Source of the DNA: Sulfurimonas sp.
GTDB lineage: Bacteria; Campylobacterota; Campylobacteria; Campylobacterales; Sulfurimonadaceae
Length of the DNA: 48,065 bases
Assembly (NCBI GenBank): GCA_027448805.1
Contig: DAIDMU010000080.1
Location: forward strand, 1-48,065
Direction: 5' to 3'
Part shown: piece after piece, positions 33,828 through 42,638 of the stretch
Numbering within the stretch: position 1 is the stretch's first letter
Layout: every line of letters starts with the position of its first letter
Made by a program: the position numbers and the translations under genes
The notes under the pieces: generated by a model
Seen by the model: the letters and a program-made list of their open reading frames with translations, nothing else
Told to the model about the DNA's origin: nothing
Databases searched by the model: none

Positions 33828-34925
33828 GTGGGCGAACAAAAAAACGATCTGTTTGAACAGTTTATGGAAGAGATTCCTGCGGTTATCGGTATCCATGATG
33901 ATGAAGAACGAATTGTTTACATAAATAGCAGTGCCAACTCATTTTTTACAAATCAAAGTGTAGTGGGCTCTTTTCTTTCCGATCTGCTCCCCAAAGAAAC
34001 AGCCGATAAAGCCACTCAGCTGCTAAAAGAAGCAAAGCGCAATGGCCATGCAAGAATGATTATTGAAGCAGAAGATTTAAAAAACAACACCATCCATATT
34101 TTTAAGGCTCTTGCTTTTACCATCAAGGATAAAGAGCAAAATGTTCAAATCGGAACTATATACATTGATATTACTAGGCAGCAAGAAAATATTCATGAAA
34201 TTTTAAAATTGCAACATATATTAGACAGCAGTCCGGTTTCGATAGTTATAACAGATATTGACGGAAATATAGAGTATGTAAATCCATTCTTTAGTGAAAT
34301 AACGGGCTACTCTCTTGAAGAGGCCATCGGTAAAAACCCAAAAATTCTAAAGAGTGATTTTCATCCTGATGAAGATTATAAAGAGCTGTGGGAGGATATT
34401 TCAAGCGGTGAAGTTTGGAACGGTACTTTTAGAAATATAAAAAAAGGCGGCGAGGAGTACTGGGAATCGGCGATTATCGCGCCTGTCAAAAACAGCTATG
34501 GAAAAATCACCAATTACATCGGCATCAAGCAAGAGATTACGGAGCATGTATATCTCAAAGCGCAGCTCCAGCAAAAAGAGGAGGAGAGAGCCCAGAACTT
34601 TGAAAAAACTCTTGAATCTTTTGTCGCCATTGTTGAGGACCGTGACGCATATACGGGCGGACATTCACAAAGAGTAGCAACTTATTCAAAAATGATAGCG
34701 CAGGAGATGGGCTGCTCATCGGATGAGTGCGAGCTTATTTACAGAGCCGGAATACTCCACGACATCGGAAAAATCTCTACTCCTGATAATATTTTATTAA
34801 AGCCTGATAAGCTTAGTGAGCTTGAGTACAAGCTAATAAAAAGACACGTAGAGGTCAGCTACACAATATTAAACACTATTCCCATGTATAAAGAGATAGC
34901 AGATATCGTGCTGTGCCCATCATGA
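33828..34925 (+). CDS. PAS-PAS-HD-GYP signalling protein, N-terminal part of a frameshifted gene
   Basis: Predicted cyclic-di-GMP phosphodiesterase input part. Two PAS domains (about residues 10-115 and 125-250; the second starts ILDSSPVSIVITDIDGNIEYVN) are followed by a coiled stretch and the HD part of HD-GYP with GHSQRVATYSKM and LHDIGKISTPDN. Then an extra C at 34917 shifts the frame and a stop follows (LCPS). I take GTG at 33828 as start rather than the track's 33783, which overlaps the upstream peptide gene. The remainder continues in the next entry. Confidence 0.82.
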   Translation: MGEQKNDLFEQFMEEIPAVIGIHDDEERIVYINSSANSFFTNQSVVGSFLSDLLPKETADKATQLLKEAKRNGHARMIIEAEDLKNNTIHIFKALAFTIKDKEQNVQIGTIYIDITRQQENIHEILKLQHILDSSPVSIVITDIDGNIEYVNPFFSEITGYSLEEAIGKNPKILKSDFHPDEDYKELWEDISSGEVWNGTFRNIKKGGEEYWESAIIAPVKNSYGKITNYIGIKQEITEHVYLKAQLQQKEEERAQNFEKTLESFVAIVEDRDAYTGGHSQRVATYSKMIAQEMGCSSDECELIYRAGILHDIGKISTPDNILLKPDKLSELEYKLIKRHVEVSYTILNTIPMYKEIADIVLCPS

Positions 34926-35613
34926 GCGATATGATGCAAAAGGGTACCCAAGAAGCTTGGGCGGTGATGAGATACCGCTTCTCTCACAAATCATGATTGT
35001 TGCAGATGCTTTTGATGCGATGACTACAAACCGCATCTACAAAGTGGGCAAAAATATAAATGAGGCGCTGCAAGAGCTTAGAGAGCAATCTTCAAAGCAG
35101 TTCCATCCCGAGGTTGTGGAGAGTGCCATAAAGGCGTTAGGGCATGTTGAGCTTGCAGGCAACATAAATCAGCTTCCGGTAACAGAGCTTGAAAAAGAGC
35201 GTTTCGCATATTTTTACAGAGATCAGGTAACGGATGCATACAACTCAAAATATTTAAACAATATACTGAATCAAAATAGTATAAAAAAAGAGTTTATCTG
35301 CGTAAATACGATATATATGCACAATTTCAGCATATATAATGAGAAGCATGGATGGGCGAAGGGCGATCTTTTTTTGAAAAAATTTGCCAAAGAACTTATT
35401 GAGAAATTTCCGTTATCTTTTATCTTTAGAATTCACGGCGACGATTTTGTCATCATCGGAAAAAGCCATACAGACATAGCGCTGGATGATTTGATGCAGC
35501 AAGAGATATTTAAAGAGAGCAATATAACACTTAGCTATAAACATGTAGATTTGCGCCAATATAATATAAACAATCTGCATGAACTTGAGACGGCAATACT
35601 AAAACACAACTAG
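34918..35613 (+). pseudogene. C-terminal part of the frameshifted HD-GYP gene, with degenerate GGDEF domain
   Basis: In the +1 frame from 34918 the sequence continues the HD-GYP motif as HHERYDAKGYP, then SLGGDEIPLLSQIMIVADAFDAM, completing the domain. Residues after about 80 resemble a GGDEF domain (DQVTDAYNSKYL, KHGWAKGDLF, then RIHGDDF in place of R-GGDEF), which is probably inactive. The track's ATG at 34957 is only an internal codon. Removing one C from the CCC at 34916-34918 would restore a continuous protein of about 594 residues. It may be a real mutation, a phase-variable state or a sequencing error. Confidence 0.78.
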
Positions 35614-35628
35614 AGCCTTTATAGCCTC

Positions 35629-36282
35629 TTAGTTTTGAACTTCTGAGAGTCTCTGCGGTGTGCCTATATCGCGCCACTTGCCTTTGTAGAGAGAGCCGCT
35701 TATACGATTGTTTTTGATTGCCTCGCGAAGCAGCGGTGCGAGAGGAGTTTTTTTGCACTCCAACCCTTCAAAGAGCCTTGCGGAGTAGTAACCTATGCCT
35801 GAGAAGGTATATTTTTGCTTTGCATCGTTAACTACTCTCTCTTTATTGAGTGCGAAATCACCATCCGGATTATGCTGTGGATTTGGAACCAAAATGAGGT
35901 GAGCTAAATCATTACCCAAATCAAAGCTGCTCTCAAACTCAAAGTCACACCAGATATCGCTATTTACTACTAGAAACACTTCGTCTTTTATAAGAGGAAG
36001 CGCTTTTATAATCCCTCCTGCACTCTCCAGAGCGCCGCACTCCTGCTCGTCAGAGTAGATTATACTTACTCCCCATTTTGAGCCATCCCCCAGAGCTTCT
36101 GGTATTTTATGACCTAGATGGGCAATATTTATAACTATCTCGCTAAAGCCCAGAGAGGCAAGTTTTTCAATGTGCCAGACTATAAGCGCTTTGCCGTTAA
36201 CTTTTAGCAGCGGTTTTGGTGTCTTGTCTGTAAGCGGACGCATCCTCTCGCCGCGGCCGGCCGCCAAAATCATTGCTTTCAT
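35629..36282 (-). CDS. murU: N-acetylmuramate-1-phosphate uridylyltransferase MurU
   Basis: Nucleotidyltransferase that makes UDP-MurNAc from MurNAc-1-phosphate and UTP. The signature LAAGRGERMRPLTDKTPKP is at residues 7-25 and the metal-binding aspartate is in LVVNSDIWCDF. Length 217 fits MurU. Its ATG overlaps the kinase stop as ATGA, so it is translationally coupled. It is the last gene of the recycling cluster and its end meets the signalling gene tail to tail. Confidence 0.88.
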   Translation of the reverse strand: MKAMILAAGRGERMRPLTDKTPKPLLKVNGKALIVWHIEKLASLGFSEIVINIAHLGHKIPEALGDGSKWGVSIIYSDEQECGALESAGGIIKALPLIKDEVFLVVNSDIWCDFEFESSFDLGNDLAHLILVPNPQHNPDGDFALNKERVVNDAKQKYTFSGIGYYSARLFEGLECKKTPLAPLLREAIKNNRISGSLYKGKWRDIGTPQRLSEVQN

Positions 36283-37217
36283 TTTAGGTTTTTTAAGAGG
36301 TTCGCAAACTCTTTGGTTTCACTGTATCTGTCTGCCGTATCAATGACGTACTTCAGCGTTAGCGGCATATCTTTCAAGTAGCCGTTTTTTTTATCACGGA
36401 TATGCAGACGCGAAAACACTCCAAGCACTTTAATGTGTCTTTGCATCCCCATAAAATCAAACCATTTTAAAAATGTTTCATCGGCAACTTTAAGCCCTTT
36501 TTTGTCACGAAATTCCAGGGCCAGTTTTTTTATCTCTTTTCGCTCATATGCAACATAGCAATCTTTGAGCAGTGAAACCAAATCGTATGTAATTGCACCG
36601 CTCATAGCATCTTGATAATCGATTATGCCGATTTTGTTGTCACTTTTTAACATAATGTTTCTTGAATGAAAATCGCGGTGTACAAAAACATCCTGAGGCT
36701 GCTCCAGCACAACATCCGATATAGCATTTAAAGTAGTTGCGATAAGCTCTTTTTGGGAGCTGTTTAGTTCAATATGCAGAAATTTGTCTAGGTACCACTC
36801 CTGCATCAAATCCATCTCTGCATGCAGAAACTTTTTGTCATAAAGCGGCAGCTCTTTGACATCTGCTTTTTGCATCCTCAGAATTGTGTTCATAGCTTTT
36901 GTGTAGAATGCTCTGAAGTTGTTTTGATTTAAAATATCCAAATAGTGGGTTGTTCCAAAATCTTCCAAAATCAGATAACCCTCTTCCAGGTTTTGTTCAA
37001 AAATTTTTGGTGCGCACACGCCTGCACCTGCAAGTCTGCAAGAGACGTCAAGAAAGGATATGAGAGAACTTTTCTCAAGCGAAGAGTCCATTAAAAGAGC
37101 CGTTTTGTCGCCGTCTCGGAGTCTGTAATATTTTCTAAAACTGGCATCTGCCAAAGCAGTTTCAATCGTATATTTTTTAAAAAGTGTTGTTTTTAACCAC
37201 TCGTTTATTTTATTCAT
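36279..37217 (-). CDS. amgK: N-acetylmuramate/N-acetylglucosamine kinase AmgK
   Basis: Aminoglycoside-phosphotransferase fold kinase that phosphorylates the anomeric position of MurNAc or GlcNAc. The Brenner motif VFVHRDFHSRNIM (near 190) and metal-binding IGIIDYQDAMSG are complete. The preferred start ATG 37217 has AGGTG upstream (track start 37226). Length 312. Its pairing with murU is the known AmgK-MurU couple of the anabolic recycling route. Confidence 0.88.
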   Translation of the reverse strand: MNKINEWLKTTLFKKYTIETALADASFRKYYRLRDGDKTALLMDSSLEKSSLISFLDVSCRLAGAGVCAPKIFEQNLEEGYLILEDFGTTHYLDILNQNNFRAFYTKAMNTILRMQKADVKELPLYDKKFLHAEMDLMQEWYLDKFLHIELNSSQKELIATTLNAISDVVLEQPQDVFVHRDFHSRNIMLKSDNKIGIIDYQDAMSGAITYDLVSLLKDCYVAYERKEIKKLALEFRDKKGLKVADETFLKWFDFMGMQRHIKVLGVFSRLHIRDKKNGYLKDMPLTLKYVIDTADRYSETKEFANLLKNLK

Positions 37218-38316
37218 AAATAGCACCTAAAATAGAATCTTTTAAAGCCCCTGTAACGGATGAAATTTTAACACATTTTTTGTGCATTCTCTCATGAGCA
37301 AGCCATGCAAAAGCCATGGCCTCCATAAATTCACTGCTAACCCCATGCTCGTCGCTTAAAACAATCTCTACACCGCTCAGCTCATTTTTGAGCCTCTCCA
37401 TAAGATAGAGATTTCTACCGCCTCCGCCGCAGACAATCAGCAGCTTTGCCATACTCTTTTTGACCTCGTTTGCAATACTTTTTACCGTTAGTTCCAAAAG
37501 CGTTGCTTGGATATCTCTGCTTTTTAAATAGATGCTGTTTCCATTTTTTTTAGCAAAATTCTCAAGCTGTTTTTTAAGCCATTTTCCATTGAAAAGCTCA
37601 CGACCAGTGCTCTTTGGAGCTTTTTTTAAAAAGTAGGGCTCAAGCAGCATCTGTTTTAAAAGCCACTCGTTGACAACTCCGGATTTAGCCCACTCCCCGT
37701 CTTTGTCGTAAGCAGCGCCGCTCTTATGTGAAATCCAATAATCCATAAGAACATTTCCGCATCCTGTGTCATAGCCCATAACCGTATCTCCGAGTATGCT
37801 CAGGTTTGCCATCCCGCCGATATTTAGCACCGCGACACTGCTTCCAAGCTTTGAGAATAAAAATTGATGAAAGGCGGGAGCAAAGGGAGCGCCTTGACCT
37901 CCAAGGGCTATATCCTTTCGTCTGAAATCACTAACAACACTAACGCCTGTTTGTGCCGTTATAACATTTGCGTTGCCCAACTGCATCGAAAAAGGGTGCT
38001 TGCTGTTTGGCTCGTGCCAGAGTGTTTGACCATGCAGACCGATAGCGGCAATATCTTTTTTGTCTATCATATTTTCTGTTATAAAACTCTCTATGGCATC
38101 GGCATACATCTCGCCTAGGCGAGTATCGAGTTCGCCTATTGATTTTAGAGTTGTTAAGCCGTTTATAGCGTTTAAAATCTCAATTTTCAACTTTTTATCA
38201 AAAGGGTAGGAAGCAGAGTGGATGAGCTCAAGGCTCTCGTCTTTAATCTTGCAATACGCTATATCTACCGCGTCAAGGCTTGTTCCGGACATTATGCCGA
38301 TATAAAATTCACTCAT
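37210..38316 (-). CDS. anmK: Anhydro-N-acetylmuramic acid kinase AnmK
   Basis: Opens the 1,6-anhydro ring of anhMurNAc with ATP to give MurNAc-6-phosphate. Motifs: GIMSGTSLDAVDIA at the N-terminus, VLNIGGMANLS (about 165) and CGGGGRNLYL (about 300). ATG at 38316 is preferred over the track's TTG at 38328; GGA lies upstream. Length 368 fits. It overlaps the end of the symporter gene by eight bases and the kinase by eight. Confidence 0.95.
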   Translation of the reverse strand: MSEFYIGIMSGTSLDAVDIAYCKIKDESLELIHSASYPFDKKLKIEILNAINGLTTLKSIGELDTRLGEMYADAIESFITENMIDKKDIAAIGLHGQTLWHEPNSKHPFSMQLGNANVITAQTGVSVVSDFRRKDIALGGQGAPFAPAFHQFLFSKLGSSVAVLNIGGMANLSILGDTVMGYDTGCGNVLMDYWISHKSGAAYDKDGEWAKSGVVNEWLLKQMLLEPYFLKKAPKSTGRELFNGKWLKKQLENFAKKNGNSIYLKSRDIQATLLELTVKSIANEVKKSMAKLLIVCGGGGRNLYLMERLKNELSGVEIVLSDEHGVSSEFMEAMAFAWLAHERMHKKCVKISSVTGALKDSILGAIYE

Positions 38317-39778
38317 TTTTAGTTCCAAGCTGCATAATCAAAAAGGAGACAACGGTTCCGATGACCATCTGCCAAGAGAAACCTATGGTAAAACCAAAAG
38401 TATATGGCTGAAGTGCCAAAACAGTAACAAAACCGCCAATAAGAGCCCAAAGAACAGTAGTTTTATTTCCGCGAGAGGTGAAGATTGCCGCAAAATATAC
38501 GCCCAAAAGCCCAGTGTATGCAAATGCCATTACGCCGAGTGCAAAGCTTATCAAAGAGAGGTCGCTGTAACGCTGCCAGAAGTAGCTGACAACCGCCATA
38601 ACAGAGAGTGCAAATGCGAAAAGAAGTACCGCCGCTCTTGAAGCTTTTATAAAGTGTTTCTCATCTACTGCGCCTCTTTTCATCTTCCACGGTCTATACA
38701 AATCTTCAACCCCGACAGATGCCATAGCTCCCAAAACAGAGGTTGTACTCGAGAGAGCCGTTGCAACTGCTCCGACTGTAACCAACCCTCGCAGACCCTC
38801 CGGCATCTCATTTAGGATGTAGTACATAAAGATGGTGATTTTTTCGCCCTGAAAATTTTGCATGACACTGCTCTGGAGATAAAAAACATAAAGAAGTGCG
38901 CCTATTGCCAGAAATATCATAACAATGGGAACGGTAAGAATCGTTGAGATGAAGAGCGATTTTGCCGCCTCGTTTTTATTTTTGCAAGCCAGAACTCTCT
39001 GGGTTAAATCCTGATCAAGCCCGTATGCCGCAATATTTAACAAGAGCCATCCGCTGAGAAGCCCAAATATATTGAAATCTCCGCTGAGCGAGGTGTCTAT
39101 AAAAACGAGCCTGTTGTGCTCTTTGAGTGTTTTTATAATCTCTACATTCTCAAGCGAGTAGTAGAGAAAGATAAGTACACAGAGCGCCGCAGTTACATAG
39201 GTGACCGCTTGGATAATATCGCTTAAAATTATTGAGCGGATACCGCCGAAGTAGGAGTAGGCGATAGAACCTGCCATCAAAACAAAAATCGAGATGCCCA
39301 CATGTAAAAATGCGATGTCGTTAAAGAGAATCATGGAGATTGCGAGTGCCCCGATGTAGAGCCTTGCGCCGCTTGCCAAGACACGCCCAAGCAAAAACAT
39401 CACTCCAGCCTGCTTTTTTGCACTCTCGCCGTATCTCAACTCCAAGAGTTCATAAACGGTAACTGCCTTCATTGCATAAAATTTCGGAACAAGTACGAAA
39501 GCGACAAAAAAAGCTCCGATTACAGCCGAGAGATAAAAACCTATAAATGTAAAATCATGATTGTATGAGTATTCAGGAGCGCCTAAAAATGTGGCCGCGG
39601 ACTGTGAAGTGGCAATTACGGATATGGCAACCGCAAATGTCGACATATGGTTTTTTGAGATGAAAAAATCGCGTGACGACTCTATCTTTGTACGGCTCAG
39701 TATCACGGAAGTAACCGTTATAACTAAGAAATAGATACCAAAAACAAGCCAGTCAAGAGGTGAAAAACTGCTCTGCAT
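38309..39778 (-). CDS. SSS-family sodium:solute symporter, probably for muramyl sugars
   Basis: Inner-membrane sodium symporter with about 13 hydrophobic helices. LDWLVFGIYFLVIT opens it and the SSS-typical region LIFLYYSLENV to LLNIAAYGLDQDLTQRVLACKNK follows in the middle. Length 489. Its ATG overlaps the nagZ stop by one base. Position between a secreted NagZ and AnmK suggests that it imports the sugar released in the periplasm (anhMurNAc or MurNAc), replacing AmpG; the substrate is inference. Confidence 0.88.
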   Translation of the reverse strand: MQSSFSPLDWLVFGIYFLVITVTSVILSRTKIESSRDFFISKNHMSTFAVAISVIATSQSAATFLGAPEYSYNHDFTFIGFYLSAVIGAFFVAFVLVPKFYAMKAVTVYELLELRYGESAKKQAGVMFLLGRVLASGARLYIGALAISMILFNDIAFLHVGISIFVLMAGSIAYSYFGGIRSIILSDIIQAVTYVTAALCVLIFLYYSLENVEIIKTLKEHNRLVFIDTSLSGDFNIFGLLSGWLLLNIAAYGLDQDLTQRVLACKNKNEAAKSLFISTILTVPIVMIFLAIGALLYVFYLQSSVMQNFQGEKITIFMYYILNEMPEGLRGLVTVGAVATALSSTTSVLGAMASVGVEDLYRPWKMKRGAVDEKHFIKASRAAVLLFAFALSVMAVVSYFWQRYSDLSLISFALGVMAFAYTGLLGVYFAAIFTSRGNKTTVLWALIGGFVTVLALQPYTFGFTIGFSWQMVIGTVVSFLIMQLGTKNE

Positions 39779-40884
39779 CAGCGTAACTCATTTTTTTTAT
39801 GCAGCAGCTCTACTCTTTTGTTTGACTCTAAAATTCTCTCAAGCGGGATTGCACCGCTTTTAACCTGCGCCAAAATAACCTCTACCAGTTCATCAATATT
39901 TTGGGTTGCAAGCTGATTTCCAAAAAGAAGCATGTCGACTCCGGAGTTTATCGCCAGAGTAACAATCTCTTTTAGTGAGTAGTGCTTCAAAATCGCCCCC
40001 ATCTGCAAATCATCACTGACAACTACTCCATCGTAGCCCAACTTCCCACGCAACAGTTCCGTATTTATCTTATATGAAAGAGTAGCAGGATAAATATCAT
40101 CAAGTTTTGAGTTAAATACATGAGCCGTCATTATCATTGCTACATCGCCAGATTTTATAAGCTTTTCATATGGCTCCAGCTCAACATCGCTCCAAGTTTT
40201 GCTGATGTCAACAAACCCCTCATGTGAGTCACCCAGCGATGAGCCGTGCCCCGGAAAATGTTTCAATACGCTGATTATATTCTCGTTTTTTAGTGAATCC
40301 ATAAAGATTTTTGCATACTTTACAACCTCTTTAGCGTCACTTCCGTAAGAGCGGTTAAGTCCGACTATCACCCTGTTTTCTTGGTTTACTGCCAAATCAA
40401 CAACTGGCGCAAAGTCGCAGTTTATTCCGCTCTTTTTTAGTGTTTTTGCCAGAGAGTTGTAGATCTGTTTTGTCATATACTCATCCGTCTCTGAAACAAC
40501 CTTTGCCGATGGTGTCGCTTCAAATCCGTATGCAGGTTTGAGTCTTGCGACTTTTCCGCCCTCTTGGTCAACTGATATCAGAAGAGGTTTGTTTGAGAGG
40601 GATTTTAGTTTTGAAGTTAAGAGTTGAAGCTGCTCTGGAGAGCTTATGTTTTTTGTTCTGTTTCTGTCATTGTAGAAGCGGTCAAATAAAATTACACCGC
40701 CGAGCTCATAATTTTTTATATGCCTTGTTATCTCACTCTTTTCGTCAATCACTTCATCAGGAAATCCGACGAGAAGCATTCTGCCAATCATCTTTTTTAG
40801 TTTTTCATCATCGTCTGTTACGGTTGCCGCACTTAGGTTTAAAACGCTAAGCGCAAGGGCAAAAAATAGTCTAATCAGTTTCAC
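39778..40884 (-). CDS. nagZ: Beta-N-acetylhexosaminidase NagZ (GH3) with signal peptide
   Basis: Removes the GlcNAc from GlcNAc-anhMurNAc units. Family 3 motifs: SVDQEGGKVARL, KHFPGHGSSLGDSHEG (catalytic histidine region) and the nucleophile aspartate in GVVVSDDLQMGA. Residues 1-20 (KLIRLFFALALSVLNLSAA) are a clear signal peptide, whereas classical NagZ is cytoplasmic, so this one should work in the periplasm. Length 368. The gene starts 24 bases after the pyrE stop. Confidence 0.93.
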   Translation of the reverse strand: MKLIRLFFALALSVLNLSAATVTDDDEKLKKMIGRMLLVGFPDEVIDEKSEITRHIKNYELGGVILFDRFYNDRNRTKNISSPEQLQLLTSKLKSLSNKPLLISVDQEGGKVARLKPAYGFEATPSAKVVSETDEYMTKQIYNSLAKTLKKSGINCDFAPVVDLAVNQENRVIVGLNRSYGSDAKEVVKYAKIFMDSLKNENIISVLKHFPGHGSSLGDSHEGFVDISKTWSDVELEPYEKLIKSGDVAMIMTAHVFNSKLDDIYPATLSYKINTELLRGKLGYDGVVVSDDLQMGAILKHYSLKEIVTLAINSGVDMLLFGNQLATQNIDELVEVILAQVKSGAIPLERILESNKRVELLHKKNELR

Positions 40885-40908
40885 AAACGATACCTTTAAA
40901 AGTGTTGC

Positions 40909-41517
40909 TTAATTTCCTCTAGAGCCCGGTTTAATGGCTTCGCTGCCATTTTTGCAGAGCGGGCACTCATCGGGCGCATACATCTCAAATGTAAAGTCTT
41001 CAAGAGCAAAAAACGGGATGTTTTGCGGAAGGCGGCAGTTTGGTTTTGTTGCAATATTGCTATTTTCTCGTTTGCAAAAACCGCGGTTAGCCAAAGCGGC
41101 AACACCGACTATCTCTCCGCCAAGACTCTTTACAACGGCTGCTGCTTCCATAGCAGAACCGCCTGTTGTTATGATATCTTCGCACATCAAAACTCTTTCG
41201 CCTTTTTTTACCTCAAAGCCGCGGCGTATGCTCATTTCGCCGTTTACTCTCTCTGCAAAGATTGAGCGAACATCAAGAGCTTGAGCAAGAGCAAAGCCGG
41301 CAATAAGTCCGCCAAGGGCAGGCGCGCAAACCGTGTCTATTTCTATGCCGCTCTCTCTGATTTGAACAGCTAAAGCATCTGCAAGAAGTTTTGCTGTTTT
41401 TGGATCCTCTAAAACTTTTGCGGACTGCAGATAAAACTGTGAGTGATTCCCGCTGCTAAGTTTGAAATGCCCCTCTAAAAGAGCATTTGAATCCATATAT
41501 ATTTTTTTGACATCCAT
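40909..41517 (-). CDS. pyrE: Orotate phosphoribosyltransferase PyrE
   Basis: Makes OMP from orotate and PRPP. The PRPP-binding motif [16 protein letters not shown] is near 118, and [14 protein letters not shown] before it. Length 202 and a C-terminal cysteine-containing extension ([14 protein letters not shown]) fit the epsilon-type enzyme. The start ATG is one base after the frr stop, so it is coupled to frr. Confidence 0.95.
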   Translation of the reverse strand: MDVKKIYMDSNALLEGHFKLSSGNHSQFYLQSAKVLEDPKTAKLLADALAVQIRESGIEIDTVCAPALGGLIAGFALAQALDVRSIFAERVNGEMSIRRGFEVKKGERVLMCEDIITTGGSAMEAAAVVKSLGGEIVGVAALANRGFCKRENSNIATKPNCRLPQNIPFFALEDFTFEMYAPDECPLCKNGSEAIKPGSRGN

Positions 41518-41518
41518 G

Positions 41519-42076
41519 TTATACCTTTAGTATTTCTGCTTCTTTTGTTTTTAATATGCCGTCAACTTCGGCAATAAATTTATCAGTTATTTTTTGAATA
41601 TTATCTTGAGCGGATTTTGACTCATCTACTGTTATCTCTTTGTCTTTTTCAAGTTTTTTAACTTTGTCGTTTGCATTTTTTCTATCATTTCTTATAGCAA
41701 CTTTTGCATGTTCGCCCATGACTCTCATCTGTTTTGCGGACTCTTGTCTCTGCTCAACTGTCATAGCCGGAAAAAACAGTTTGATTTGATTGCCGTCGTT
41801 GTTTGGGTTTGCACCGATATTTGCTTTTGATATCGCGCTCTCAATCGCTTGAAGAAGATTTTTTTCCCATGGATTTATAATAATTGTTGTTGCGTCCGCT
41901 ACCAAAATAGAGCCGACTTGGTCAAGCGCGGTTAAAGTTCCATAATAGTCAATTTTAACATTATCCAAAACAGATGTTGTAACTTTACCTGTTCTAAGTG
42001 TTTTGAAATCTCTTAGCATATGGTTTACACTTGCTTTCATTTTTGATTCACACTCGTTGAATAATTCGTTTAGCAT
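41519..42076 (-). CDS. frr: Ribosome recycling factor
   Basis: Splits post-termination ribosomes with EF-G. The 185-residue length and the strings [27 protein letters not shown] and [30 protein letters not shown] are typical of the three-helix bundle. It lies 94 bases after secG and just before pyrE. Confidence 0.97.
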   Translation of the reverse strand: MLNELFNECESKMKASVNHMLRDFKTLRTGKVTTSVLDNVKIDYYGTLTALDQVGSILVADATTIIINPWEKNLLQAIESAISKANIGANPNNDGNQIKLFFPAMTVEQRQESAKQMRVMGEHAKVAIRNDRKNANDKVKKLEKDKEITVDESKSAQDNIQKITDKFIAEVDGILKTKEAEILKV

Positions 42077-42151
42077 GTTGTTCCTTTGTAATATGAAAAA
42101 TAATTGCGTAATTGTAGCGAGAAATATTTAAAAAAAAGAAGCAGGATGGTC

Positions 42152-42174
42152 ATAGTTGCAAAAGATGCAACTAT
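42152..42174. terminator. Hairpin at the secG stop codon
   Basis: ATAGTTGCA pairs with TGCAACTAT (perfect 9-bp stem) around the 5-base loop AAAGA. On the plus strand a run of Ts follows (TATTTTTGTG), which is terminator-like for plus-strand reading, though the gene here is on the minus strand. It may block antisense transcripts or stabilise the secG message. Confidence 0.45.
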
Positions 42175-42551
42175 TTTTGTGTTGTAGAATTACTCTCGAT
42201 AATAGTAGAGTTGTTTTCAGCAGGTACCGGCATTGCAGGTGCGGCAGGATCAGCAGGAAGAGCGGCTGAGGGAGCTACAACATGAGTTGATTCAACCATA
42301 TTGTCAACAACCGATTCAGCTGAAGCCGATGAGTACATGTAACCTAAAGTTATCGTGTTTACAACAAATAAAAACCCTATAATAAAAGTTGTTTTTGCTA
42401 AAAAACTGCCTGGACCCTTTGCTCCAAAAACAGACTCATTTGAGCCGCTGTACGCGCCAAGACCGATGCTTGAGCTTTTTTGCAGAAGTACTGCTATCAC
42501 AAGCATTACAACCAAAATTATTTGAACAATAAGCAGAAAACTAGTTGTCAT
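42171..42551 (-). CDS. secG: Preprotein translocase subunit SecG
   Basis: Small subunit of the SecYEG channel. Two membrane helices (residues 3-23 and 54-74) with the conserved LQKSSSIGLGAYSGSNESVFG loop between; LAKTTFIIGFLFVVN opens helix two. The tail (residues 78-126) is rich in Ala, Pro and Ser and longer than usual. A minus-strand TATAAT at 42582-42587 supplies its promoter. It begins the long gene row ending with murU. Confidence 0.93.
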   Translation of the reverse strand: MTTSFLLIVQIILVVMLVIAVLLQKSSSIGLGAYSGSNESVFGAKGPGSFLAKTTFIIGFLFVVNTITLGYMYSSASAESVVDNMVESTHVVAPSAALPADPAAPAMPVPAENNSTIIESNSTTQK

Positions 42552-42581
42552 TATATATATCCTAAGTTTTAAAAGTGGCGA

Positions 42582-42587
42582 ATTATA
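42582..42587 (-). promoter_or_regulatory. Probable -10 for secG-frr-pyrE row
   Basis: Minus-strand TATAAT in the divergent secG-znuA spacer, about 31 bases from the secG ATG. Confidence 0.5.
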
Positions 42588-42609
42588 CCCAAAAAACTAG
42601 CATATAGGA

Positions 42610-42615
42610 TATAAT
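42610..42615 (+). promoter_or_regulatory. Probable -10 for znuA operon
   Basis: TATAAT within the same 20-base string (42604-42623) found upstream of ppnP. The znuA ATG is 24 bases downstream. Confidence 0.5.
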
Positions 42616-42638
42616 TTCAAAAATTTTTGGGAATATTT

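Noticed and set aside
34957-35613. Independent 218-aa gene starting at 34957
   Set aside because: The reading frame continues upstream into the HD-GYP motif, and the ATG lies in the middle of the GYP region, so it is the second half of a frameshifted gene.
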